A stretch of DNA of 64,000 bases from Jaltomata sinuosa (lineage: Eukaryota > Streptophyta > Magnoliopsida > Solanales > Solanaceae): NCBI GenBank assembly GCA_003996215.1, contig QJPP01001642.1, positions 186,001 to 250,000 of the forward strand. The letters are read 5' to 3'. Position 1 is the stretch's first letter. Each line of letters begins with the position of its first letter. The position numbers and the translations under genes are program-made. The notes beneath the pieces were generated by a model. It did no database searches and was not told where the DNA came from. It saw only the letters and a program-made list of their open reading frames with translations. Below are positions 11,809-21,584 of this stretch, piece by piece.

Positions 11809-12329
11809 TTCAACTGACTTGGCCTCAATATTGATCACAAACACAACTCTAAATTCGTTCGGTGGTTTCGTAAGTTGGCGTACATCGAAATTTACCTCTT
11901 CACTCCCCACATAGAACTTGAGCTCTCCTAGATCCACATCAACAAGAAGTTTCCTAGTTACCAATGATGGTTTCTCTAATATGATGGGTACCTCAAAATC
12001 GACGTCACAATCCAATACCACAATGTCGGCCGGTAGGATGAACTTGTCTACCTTAACTAGCACATCAAACAATATCCCATGGGGTGTTTAATTGAATGAT
12101 CAGCCATTAGTAATCTCATTGGTGTAGGCCTAGGAGTAACTAATCCTAACTTATTAAAAATCACAAGAGGCATCAAGTTTATACTTGCCTCGAGATCATA
12201 TAATGCCTTTCGAAAAAAATATACTCTAATAGTACATGGGATAGTGAAGGCTCCCGGGTCTTCCCGTTTAGGGGAAATATTGCTTGTAATCACCGCGCTA
12301 TAGCTGTGGGACACTTCCACTGTCCCCAT
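11809..12329 (-). pseudogene. Element D aspartic protease (truncated)
   Basis: Two overlapping frames give the Athila-type protease: GAFTIPCTI, then ALYDLEASINLMPL around the active site (DLGAS is expected; Gly has become Glu), MADHSIKHPMG, and in the next frame DVLVKVDKFILPADIVVLD and VPIILEKPSL. A frameshift lies near 12060-12072. The coding trace ends at 11809, where the truncated LTR of A begins, so the Gag-Pol protein loses everything after protease. Confidence 0.85.
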
Positions 12330-12935
12330 TTCAAAAGCTTAGTTCTTTTTAAATAGCTCCTTTATAAACTTCACATACCACGACATTTGCATAAGAGCAT
12401 CGACCAAAGAAATATTAATGGCTACTTTGCTGAACATGTCAACAAACATTTTGAATTGGGCATCTTTCTTTTTCTTGGTTAATCTCTGAGGATATGGAGG
12501 GGGTCCTTTAGGCACACTTGGAACATCCTCTTCAATATCAATAGCAATTTGAGAAGGAAAGTCGGTCTCATCCTTCTTTTCATGTGAGTCTTTATCATTT
12601 TAAGTCACATTGGGTGCACTAGGCATCACCCCAATTTTCAGACTCTCATCAACTTTGTTCTCAATCACAACATCTTCTTGTATCTTTTCCTTATGCTTTG
12701 CAACAACCTTAGTATTTGGCTTTCTTGTTCTACTAAGCATCCTTCCACTCCGAGTGACTATTGCCATCACATGGCCATCATTCTTCGGGTTCGCAAGTGT
12801 GTCACTTAGAAGGGTACCTTTCGTACATGGATTCATTTGTGAAGAGAAGTGGTTTATTTGGGCTTCTAGGTGCTTGAAAGATGCTGAATGGGACCTCACC
12901 ATTTAGTGAAGAGTGGACACCTTGGTTTTAAATTC
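12330..12935 (-). pseudogene. Element D Gag C-terminal part and Gag-protease linker
   Basis: Minus frames show FKHLEAQINHFSSQ, TLANPKNDGHVMAIVTRSG and, further on, the SINVPLVEALEQMP-like linker, all typical of Athila-type gag just before protease. The frame is continuous with the gag part on the far side of element E, apart from a TAA at 12903-12905. A stop at 12603 ends this stretch. Confidence 0.8.
12931..12935. other. Target-site duplication of element E, left copy
   Basis: AATTC directly before the LTR start of E. The right copy is at 24975-24979. Five base pairs is the standard size for gypsy integration. Confidence 0.95.
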
Positions 12936-13614
12936 TGTGATTACCCTTTAGATCATCTTTGCATTTACGCATTTATTGTACTGTTAGAGCTTTTTTGTAG
13001 CTTCCCCAAGTCATTTATGGCTTGCTGGGACTGGTAGTTCGGTGCCCTGGTTGTTCATTTGTTCATCTTGGCCGTTTGCCTATTTTAGAGCTTAAACTTA
13101 GAATATCATTGACTTTAGTCAACATTATTAGCTAACATGCTCAAAATTGAATTCTGACATATCCATTAGCTCCGGAGCATTGAGTTTGGTTTAGTTGGAC
13201 CTTCAGTTGAGGCCTGAGAACTTCCGGTGTGGGTTTTGTGTTGTTTTCTTAGTTTTCAGGCCATTTGGAGTTAAAAGTGTAACTTCGGGTGACTTTCAAT
13301 GATCGGAGTGTCGGATTTGAAATCCAATGATTCCATCAGCTCCGGAATGTTGAATTTGGGTTGGAAAGGTGTTTGGTTTGGGTTCCGGGTGAGCCAGACT
13401 CATTTCGGGCCTTTGGGTTTCTATTCGTTAGTGTTGACTTAGGTCAACATTTCTATGAAATGACCTCTTATGGAAGTTTTGTCGATTCCGTTAGGTCCGA
13501 AATATTGTTTCCACTCTGTTAGCATTATTGGTTTTTGATTATCGATTTCCGATTGTGCCTGAAATATCCCGTTAAGTTTTCAAAAGTTGCAGACTTTTCC
13601 AGTTGCAAGTGCAG

Positions 13615-13775
13615 GCATCAACCTCAATCGCGATCGCGAGCCCAGCCTTCGTGATCGCGATGAAGTGCCTGGGCTCCTGTTCTTTGCGACCATGTGGCTA
13701 GCCTCCGAATCGCGGTGGTCTAGCCAGTGTGGTCCTCACGACCGCGAGGGGTCCCTTCGCGATCGCGATGAAGGA
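13615..13775 (+). repeat. CG palindrome cluster in U3 of LTR E
   Basis: The perfect 12-bp palindrome TCGCGATCGCGA occurs at 13628-13639 and 13757-13768, with degenerate copies between (GTGATCGCGATGAAG, ACCGCGAGG). The 3' LTR keeps the last copy at 22417-22428. The cluster ends about 20 bases before the TATA box. Confidence 0.8.
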
Positions 13776-13786
13776 CCCTTGAACAG

Positions 13787-13794
13787 TATATAAG
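13787..13794 (+). promoter_or_regulatory. TATA box of LTR E
   Basis: TATATAAG, preserved in the 3' LTR at 22436-22443 and in LTR G at 28871-28878 with the same flank (TATATAAGCTC). Marks the likely transcription start region about 30 bases further on. Confidence 0.75.
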
Positions 13795-16325
13795 CTCCCA
13801 ACTTCATCTCTTTCAATAAAAAACTCGAAAGCCTCCATTGTTACCGCTCTAAACTTGTTCCATCTTTGTCTTTGATCAATTGTGGGTGTTGGGTGCTAAA
13901 TTCCTTAATCCCAATCATTCCTCCATCATAATTGGTAAGTTTTAACCACTTTAATCCGTCAAATTTCCTCTTTTTGATTCCTAAATTGCTCCTTATGATG
14001 GATGGCTGGTTTGAGCCATTCCCTTGGCCAATTTCCCTCTAAAACTCGAGCATGCACCCCTTGGAGGGTGGTGATCATCATGCTCTTTTTCATTTTTAGT
14101 CTCGAGTTACGGGGTCCACGAGCCCATCGGCAACCCGAATTTCAGCCCGGCTATTACTATGGTGATATGGGTTTCTTAAGGCTCGCCTTGATGTGTTTAT
14201 TATGTTGTGGATAGTTTGATCCTCTTTCGAAGCTTCTCGGAGCAACTTGACTCTGAATATCATCGTTCCCACAGCTTGTCGTCGGATGACAGGTAGGTTA
14301 TGGTCTAAACTCCTAGACTTAGCATATATCAGGTAAAATTATACTAGTTGGCATCCTTGGGTTGGGTTATTAGGTTAGTACCACAGACCTTGACCGCTTT
14401 TCCATGATCCGTACCATTTCTTTCCTCCGTTGTGTGTAGCATTCTTATTACTTGATATTATTACCTTTGTGATCCTATGAGGCCTTATTGACTCTAGAAC
14501 ATAAAAGGTGGGATTATTGGGAATGTCCGCGAGTCCCGAACATAGAAATAGCCTTCTAGGCTGGTTGTGCTTGCTGAGTAGCTTTGGGAGCCTCTGTAAG
14601 GCCGATAGGTTGTTGTGAGCTGCTGGGCGGCTATTGTGTGTTGGTCATATCATTTCCATGCATATAAAGAGATTTTTCCCACATTTTACTATGGTTTTGT
14701 CTTCAGGCTTACTGGGACTGATTATCTTAAACTTTGTATGGCCCGGGGGGCTTGTTTTTGATGAAATTGGATTTGGAATTGATTTGACTTGATACGTGCA
14801 TCTTCTTGGGGTAAAGAAGGTTAAATTTGGTTTTATCATGATTTTTCTACTATTGCTAGACTCGATTGGGTCGAGGTGCTAGCTGAGTTTTCTTACTAAT
14901 TTGAGATCAATTTAGCCTCGGTCGAACAGAGCATTTGAGTTGACTTTCTACTGTTTTAGACCCGGCTACCCCCGGGCACCCTTGGAGGGGTTTTTCAGAT
15001 GTCATATACTAGTTTAGTCCTGGATAGGGTCTAGGCATGCATATTCTAGATTTAGCCACTGGCTTGAACCCGGACTCTATTCTGGAGGACAAGTTTTGAT
15101 TCAGAGTTTTAGTATGGGGTCCGGGACCTCCATGGACCTTGCCACCCCGGGCCTGAGGGTTTGGGCTGCATGTGCCGAGGGGAGGGTATACGGCAGAGTA
15201 GAGGTATACGGGCAGTGTCCTTCTATGTAACCTACCTGCTGGGCCCGATCGGCACCGCAAGAGGTACATACAGAGTTTTATTCCACCTTGAGGTTATCAT
15301 GCATCATATCATTCATTGCTTGAGGTTCCGCCCTTGTTTGTTATTTGCTGATTATACGCTCCGGTAGTATGGGATGCCGGAGGGTTTGTTTTTACTTGTT
15401 TATGTTCCCTGGTTGTATGGGCAGCCTGTGGACTGTAGGTAGACTCTTGTTACTTTATTACATTTATAAGTATGAGATTGGTTACCGCAAAGTTGTTAGT
15501 TCTTGATTGAGATTGTCATGATTAGCTTTGTTATTGATTTTGTTTCTCGAGCATGTCTACCTTTATTCCTCTCTCCCTTTTCTTATACTTAAAATTACCG
15601 GTATACCACCCATTTCTAGAACTTGCTATGTATATACTATTATTGCAAGGACCCCAGGTGCGCCATTTCTTACTTTCATCAGTGCCTGTATGTATATATT
15701 TCTACTTGCTAGCCTTGTATATTTCTTTCTGTTGTCTTCCCTCTGGGCTAGTTCTTCTGTACCTTTTCATTGATTTTTGTGACTGTTTACTTCTATTCAA
15801 TCTGCTATTGCTCTTTTACTTTATATGTGCCCAGTCGGCCTATGATATATATAGAGTACCTAATGCTTCGCATTTGGTGCTCACTCTACACTCTGCATCT
15901 TCTGGTGCAGATCCTAGTGTGGGCCTTCATTGTTAGAGCACCGGGGACTGGTGTGGGGTGCTGTTTTTGGATCATCTAGGCTGAGGGTGAGCTCTTGGCA
16001 TTCAGAGCTTAACTTTAGTTTATCTTTTGTATATTCTGCACTCTGTTACTACTCGGAGACAACTTGTGTGTATATATATATATATTTCTTTTGGACCCTT
16101 GTACTTATTATGTAGTTCGGGCTTTTATACGCTATGATATCAGGTTTTGGGTTTGTTTAGCTTCTGCCTTGTATTTATATTACTCCTGTTATTCAGTTTA
16201 TTCATCTTGTTCCCTTGATTCTGCTTATTTATTTATTCTTTCGCTTAAACTGTTAGAAAGTAGCCCATTACTAACCATTCCGGGCTACGAGGATTGGTTT
16301 GCCTACTGGGGCATTGTAGGTGCCA

Positions 16326-16350
16326 TCATGACCGAGAAATCAGGTCATGA
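16326..16350 (+). other. Stem-loop at the 3' end of LTR E
   Basis: TCATGACC at 16326-16333 pairs with GGTCATGA at 16343-16350 around a 9-base loop, two bases before the LTR end. It is kept in the 3' LTR (24948-24972), and LTR G has a related stem with changed pairs (52407-52430). Confidence 0.6.
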
Positions 16351-16355
16351 CAGCT

Positions 16356-16367
16356 TGGTATCAGAGC
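16356..16367 (+). other. Primer-binding site of element E (initiator tRNA-Met)
   Basis: TGGTATCAGAGC, a perfect match to the usual complement of plant initiator tRNA-Met, three bases after the LTR end. Confidence 0.95.
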
Positions 16368-16566
16368 CCTAGGTTCACCGGTGTCATCGGTATAGGATCC
16401 AATGTCTAGTAGAGTCCTACGGATCGGGGTGGAGATATTAGTACTTATTCTTCGGGAGGCTATTATGACATCTTAGGAAGAATTAGACTTTTGTTGTTTC
16501 TATCTCATGCATAGTAACCTTGAAAGTTATTGGAAATCTCACTTATTCTGGTTCACTCTTCCGCAG
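16368..16566 (+). other. 5' leader of element E
   Basis: Two hundred bases between the primer-binding site and the gag start, no coding sequence seen. Confidence 0.6.
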
Positions 16567-18130
16567 ATGGTTTGTACGAGATCTTCAGCTTCTGGCGGAG
16601 GAGAGCCTCCTGCCCCTGCACCTCTGACTCCAGCTAAGGGTCGGGGTGGTTGCAAGGGTAGAGGTAGGGGTCGTGGATGCCCCAGAGCAGCGACACCTGC
16701 TAGAGCTGCTAGAGTTGAGGTAGAGCCAGAGTATGACTACGAGCCAGAGTTTGCTCCAGAGCATCAACATGTGGACCCGGGGGTAGCCCAGGTACCACCA
16801 GCTCCAGTACCAGCTCCAGCATCAGTTTCTATGCCAGCTTCAGCCCCAGCTCAGTCTTTGGATATTCGGGGTTTACTTGTTCAGCTCTTGGGTATGATTG
16901 GGGAGAGTCCTTCCGAGATAGCCCGGACATCCGCTCAGGGGGCAACCCTGGGTGTTCTGAGTTAAGGAGCGTAGCCTGCTACTGTGGTTCCTCGTGCTGA
17001 GGTTGTTCCAGTCCCATTAGTTGCCCACCCTCTTGCTCGTCTCCCTACTATGACAGAGATGGAGCAAAAGGCCTTGGGTAGGTTTCTGAGATTTGCACCG
17101 ACGAGATTCGCTGGTATATCAGGTCAGGACCAACATGATTTCATTACCACCTGTGAGGAGATGTTGCATCATTTAGGGCTATTAGAGACTCACGGGGTTG
17201 TCTATACTTCATATCAGCTGGAGGGTCCAACGAAGTTATGGTGGAGGGCACAGGTTGCTTGCAGGCCTTCGATATCACGTCTCTTGACCTGGTCCGGGTT
17301 TTATGAAGCATTTATGGATAAGTTTTTACCACAGAGTGAAAGACAGCATCGGAGGGAGGAGTTCACTAGACTTTCTCAGGATTCTATGACTGTCTTAGAG
17401 TATGAGACCCGATTCCATCAGCTTGCTCCATTTGGGGCCATGATTATGCCTACTGAGGTTGACATGGTCCATAGATTTGTTTGGGGGTTACAGAGAGAGT
17501 TTAGAGAGCTTGCAAAGATATTGGTTGCTAGCGGTCGGTCATTCCAGGCCATTGTGGACTATGCCCCTACAGTTGAGGATTTGCGTCATCATGACACCAA
17601 TGCTAGAGATAAGTGGCCTCGACATAAGGGTGGCTACAGTGGTTCTAGGCATGGTGGTTGAGGTTCAGGCCAGTGGGACTGAGGTTATCAGCCACATTAG
17701 CACCAGGGTTAGTCCAGTCCACCGGTTCAGGCTTCGCTTCAGACTTCCGGTAGTACCCATTTCGAGCAGGGTCAGAGCAGCCATCAGGGCTATAAAGGTC
17801 ATTCTTCAAAGGGTACAACTTCTGGGGCATCAGGCTGTGGTGGCCATACAAGTTTTGCTGGTTCATCCCGATCGAGTAGGTCATTAGGGGCTTGTTTTAC
17901 TTGTAGTGTGGTTGGTCACTTTTCTAGAGATTCCCCCCAACAGGGTACAGTTCAGCTGGCTGAGCCATTGTGAGCAGTTCAGCCTCCAGCTAGAGGGGGT
18001 GGTGGTCAGGCTAGGGGTGGTGCCCCATGTGACAGAGCAGGTGGTACGGATGACGGTTGGGCAGGTGAAGGTCGTCGTCAGTTCTATACGGTCCTTGGGA
18101 GATTGGAGGCAGAGGCCTCGGATGCCGTGA
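16567..18130 (+). pseudogene. Element E Gag
   Basis: Begins MVCTRSSASGGGEPP, followed by a basic Gly/Arg stretch (GRGGCKGRGRGRG) and a Pro/Ala-rich stretch. After a TAA at 16963-16965 the same frame continues with the Gag core (RFLRFAPTRFAG, MLHHLGLLETHGVVYTSYQL, FMDKFLPQSERQHRREEF, YETRFHQLAPFGAM). The zinc knuckle near 17890-17930 reads CFTCSVVGHFSRDSP, with the last Cys changed to Ser. Several further in-frame stops occur from 17659 on (TGA or TAG, mostly explicable as C-to-T changes in Arg and Gln codons). Gag would form the particle and bind RNA. Confidence 0.9.
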
Positions 18131-18540
18131 TCACATGTACGATTTCAGTATGTCGCCAGCCAGCTTATGCTTTATTTGATCTTGGATCCACTTGTTCGTA
18201 TATATCTGCCTATTTTCTGCCTTGTTTAGGGTTGGCTATGAGCCATTATCTGTTGTTGTTTCTGTTTTGACCCCAATAGGAGATTATTTAGTAGTGGATC
18301 AGATTGTGAGATCCTGTGTGATATCTATTGGTGATTTAGAGACTTAGGCTGACTTGATGATACTCGATATGTTAGACTTTGATGTGATACTGGTCATGGA
18401 CTGGTTATCCCCTCACCGTGTGGTTTTGGATTGTTATGCCAAGACCGTTACCATAACCATGCTCGGTGTATCCCCAGTTGCGTGGTAGGGTTCTATCAGC
18501 CATGCACTGTTTGGGATCATATCTTGTCTTCGATCTAGGA
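18131..18540 (+). pseudogene. Element E aspartic protease
   Basis: FDLGSTCSYISAYFLPCLGL near 18175-18235 is the active-site region (Asp, Ser and Gly positions recognisable), followed after frame loss by traces matching the element F protease at 54558-54839, where STPVGD and ILGMD are clear. No open frame is left. Confidence 0.75.
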
Positions 18541-18542
18541 AG

Positions 18543-19550
18543 TTGATTTCCCATGGGTGTTTAGCTTATCTAGCATATGTTCGAGATGCTAGTGCTGGCC
18601 CTTCATCTCCTGAGTCTATTCCTGTGGTTAGAGACTTCCTAGATGTGTTTCCTACTGACCTGCCAAGCCTTCCACCTGAGAGAGATATTGATTTTTCCAT
18701 TGAGTTAGAGCCAGGAACCATGCCCATTTCTATTCCTCCCTACCGTATGGATCCTGCTGAGTTGAGAGAGCTTAAGGAGAAGCTCCAGGATTTGTTAGCT
18801 AAGGGGTTCATTAGACCGAGTGTGTCTCCTTAGGGTACTCCTGCTCTCTTTGTGAAGAAGACGGATGGGTCGATGCGGATGTGTATTGACTATCGGCAGT
18901 TGAATACGGTGACAGTGAAGAGTAGGTATCCGATGCCCATGAGTGACTACCTATTTGACCAGCTTTAGGGTTCAGCTTTGTTTTCGAGATTGATTTGATG
19001 TCTGGCTACCATCAGTTGAGGATTAGGTGGAGGACATCCCTAAGACAGCATTCAGGACACGTTATAGCCACTATGAGTTCCTGGTGATGTCTTTTGGGTT
19101 GACTAATACCCCCACAAACTTTATGGATTTGATGCATAGGGTGCTTAGCTCGTACTTTGATATGTTTTTGATAGTCTTCATTGATGACATTATGATATAC
19201 TCGAGGAGTAGGGACGAGCATAAGCAGCATTTGAAAACTATACTTCAGACTTTGAGAGATCATCGGCTTTATGCCAAGTTCTCAAAGTGTGAGTTTTAGC
19301 TTGAGTCAGCGGCATTTCTAGGGCACGTGGTGTCTAAGGATGAGATTAGAGTGGATCCGGGTAAGATTTCTGCGATTCGCGATTGGCCTAGACCTACTAC
19401 TCCTACCGAGGTACGTAGCTTTGTTGGGTTAGTTGGATACTACAGACGGTTTGTTGAGGGATTTTCTTCCATAGTAGCACCTTTGACTATGCTGAATAGG
19501 AAGGATGTCTCATTCCAGTGGTCGGATCAGTGCGAGGATAGCTTCCAGAT
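18543..19550 (+). pseudogene. Element E reverse transcriptase
   Basis: PVVRDFLDVFPTDLPSLPPE and IPPYRMDPAELRELK lead into RT. MCIDYRQLNTVTVKSRYPMP, LVMSFGLTNTPTNFMDLMHR and the intact catalytic loop FIDDIMIYSRSRDEH (about 19180-19215) follow, then YAKFSKCEF and the thumb with VGYYRRFVEGFSS. Stops at 18832 (SP*GTP) and 18967 (QL*GS), a frame slip near 18990-19020 and a stop at 19297 (CEF*) inactivate it. Confidence 0.92.
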
Positions 19551-20001
19551 GCTTAAGGCCCTATTGACTTCAGCTCCAATTTTGACTTTGCCGGTTGAGG
19601 GTCAGAGTTTCTACGTGTATTGTGATGCTTCAGGGGTCGGTCTTGATTGTGTGTTGATGCAATAGGGTCTAGTGATAACATATGCGTCAAGATAGATAAA
19701 GGTTAATGAGCGCAACTACCTCACTCATGACTTGGAGTTGGCGGCGATAGTCTTTGCGCTCAAGATTTGGAGGCACTATCTATTTGGAGTTCATTATGAG
19801 ATATTCACCGACCATCATAGTCTTCAGTACATTACGAGTCAGCATGAGCTGAACTCGAGGCAAGGGAGATGGATTGAGTTGCTAAAGGACTATAATTTCA
19901 CTATTTTATACCATTTGGGCAAGGCAAACGTGGTAGCGGATTCCTTGAGTCGGAAGGCGGTGAGTATGGGAAGCCTAGCTTCACTTTTGGTTTTTGAGTG
20001 A
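19551..20001 (+). pseudogene. Element E RNase H
   Basis: YVYCDASGVGLDCVLMQ carries the first catalytic Asp; LELAAIVFALKIWRHYLFG and EIFTDHHSLQY carry the later acidic and His positions. The end is HLGKANVVADSLSR. Stops at 19663-19665 and 19693-19695 sit at sites where elements A or B have Gln. The domain removes the RNA strand during cDNA synthesis. Confidence 0.9.
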
Positions 20002-21530
20002 CCATTAGCCTTATATATCTAGTCCTTGGTTAACCGTTTGGTTAGGCTTGACTTATCGGATCTCAGCAGAGTTCTTGCTAGTATTGAGGTTCGCTCTACT
20101 CTAGTTGATCAGATTCAGAGTCAACAGTTTGAGGATCAGAGTTTGTGTGACCTTCGTGATTAGGTAGTTCTGGGTGGGGCCAGCCGGGCTACTTTGTGTT
20201 TTTATGGTATTCTCAGGTTTGATGGTTGGCTTTGTGTTCTGATAGTTTGTGATTTGATACATTGATACTCCGTGAGGCACATTGTTTTAGATACTCCATT
20301 CATCCTGGTGCAGGAAAGAAGTATAGAGATGTGAGATAGCTTTACTGGTGGAGTGGTATGAAGCGGGATATGGTGGAGTTCATATCTAGGTGCTTGAACT
20401 GTCAGTAAGTTAATTTTGAGCACCTAAGACCGGGTGGTTTGATGCAACGACTTCCCATTCCTGAGTGGAAGTGGGAGGGTATTACTATAGACTTCGTTGT
20501 TGGTTTGCCTCGTACCTCTCATGGGTTTGACTCCATTTTGGTGATCATTGATAGGCTGACTAAGTCAACATACTTCTTGCCGGTTCAGACTTCTTACGCG
20601 GTAGAGAGGTTAGCTTAGATCTACATTCGTGAGGTTGTTCGGTTGCACGGGGTCCTAGCTTCTATCATTTTAGACCGCGACACTCAGTTCACATCTCAGT
20701 TCTCGAGAGCTATACAGAGGGGTTTAGGTATGGAGGTTCAATTTAGTACTTCTTTCCACCCTCAGACAGATAGCCAGTCCGAGAGGACTATTAAGGTCAT
20801 GGAGGACATGCTACGGGCTTGTGTACTTGACTTTGGGGGTTCATGGAATCAGTTTGTGCCATTGGCCGAGTTTGCGTATAATAATAGTTTTCATTCGAGC
20901 ATTGGTATGGCACCGTTTAAGGCTTTGTATGGTAGGCATTGTAGATCGCCGATTGGTTGGTTTGACGGGTTAGAGTCCAGGCTGCAGAGTACAGATTTGC
21001 TTAGAGATTCCTTGGACCGAGTCTATTTGATTTAGGATAGACTTAGAGCAGCCTAGAGTAGGCAGAAGAGCTACGCTACTCGTAGACTTCGTGCCTTGGA
21101 GTTCATTGTTGGTGACTTGGTTTTCCTTCGAGTATCGCCCATGAAGGGCGTGATGAGGTTTGGTCGGCGGGGCAATCTTAGCCCCAGGTTCATTAGGCCA
21201 TTTGAAATTCTACAGAGGGTTGGTAGTGTTGCCTACATGTTAGCTTTGCCTCTGATGTTTGCAACTGTTCACCCAGTTTTTCATGTCTCGATGTTGCACC
21301 GGTATGTGCCAGATGATTCTCACGTGTTGCATTGGGATTCAGTTAAGTTAGATGAGGGCTTGTCATTTGTTGAGGAGTTGATAGCTATTCTGGCCAGAGA
21401 TATCAGGAGATTGAGATCTAGGGAGATTTTGGTTGTGAAAGTTTAGTGGAGGCACCGTCTGGTCGAGGAGGCTACTTGGGAGACCAAGAGTGAGCTACGT
21501 GCTCAGTATCTGTAGCTGTTCGAGCCTTCA
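20002..21530 (+). pseudogene. Element E integrase with chromodomain
   Basis: The zinc-binding part near 20270-20420 has RYSIHPG, LYWWSGMKRDM and CLNCQ followed by TAA. All three catalytic residues are readable: Asp in TIDFVVGLPRT, Asp in IILDRDTQFTSQF and Glu in SQSERTIKVME. The C-terminal part has VSPMKGVMRFGRRGNLSPRF, VHPVFHVSMLHRYVPDDSHV and a chromodomain-like end with LARDIRRLRSRE and EEATWET. Stops at LA*IYI, LI*DRL and AA*SRQ match Gln in element F, and one more lies in KV*W near 21444. Confidence 0.92.
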
Positions 21531-21564
21531 GGTACTCCCTTCTTCTTGACATTCGAGGACGAAA

Positions 21565-21584
21565 GTCTTTTTAGTAGTGGATGT
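21565..21584 (+). other. Polypurine tract region of element E
   Basis: TTAGTAGTGGATGT directly before the 3' LTR. The same sequence precedes the LTR of G at 28115-28128. It follows an 'attcgaggacgaaa' block that is shared with elements A and B. Confidence 0.6.

Larger units (their letters stand above)
12936..16352 (+). repeat. 5' LTR of element E
   Basis: Starts TGTGATTACCC and ends GGTCATGACA. It has a counterpart at 21585-24974 with many scattered substitutions. Contains the palindromic-word cluster at 13615-13775, a TATA box at 13787-13794, a TA run at about 16073-16086 and an 8-bp stem-loop at its very end. No genes: the small ORFs of the region have no relatives I recognise. Confidence 0.95.

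Noticed and set aside
15528..16372. Hydrophobic ORFs that look like membrane proteins
   Set aside because: They sit in the T-rich R/U5 part of LTR E. T-rich DNA codes for Leu/Phe/Tyr by chance. The homologous 3' LTR region shows shifted frames.
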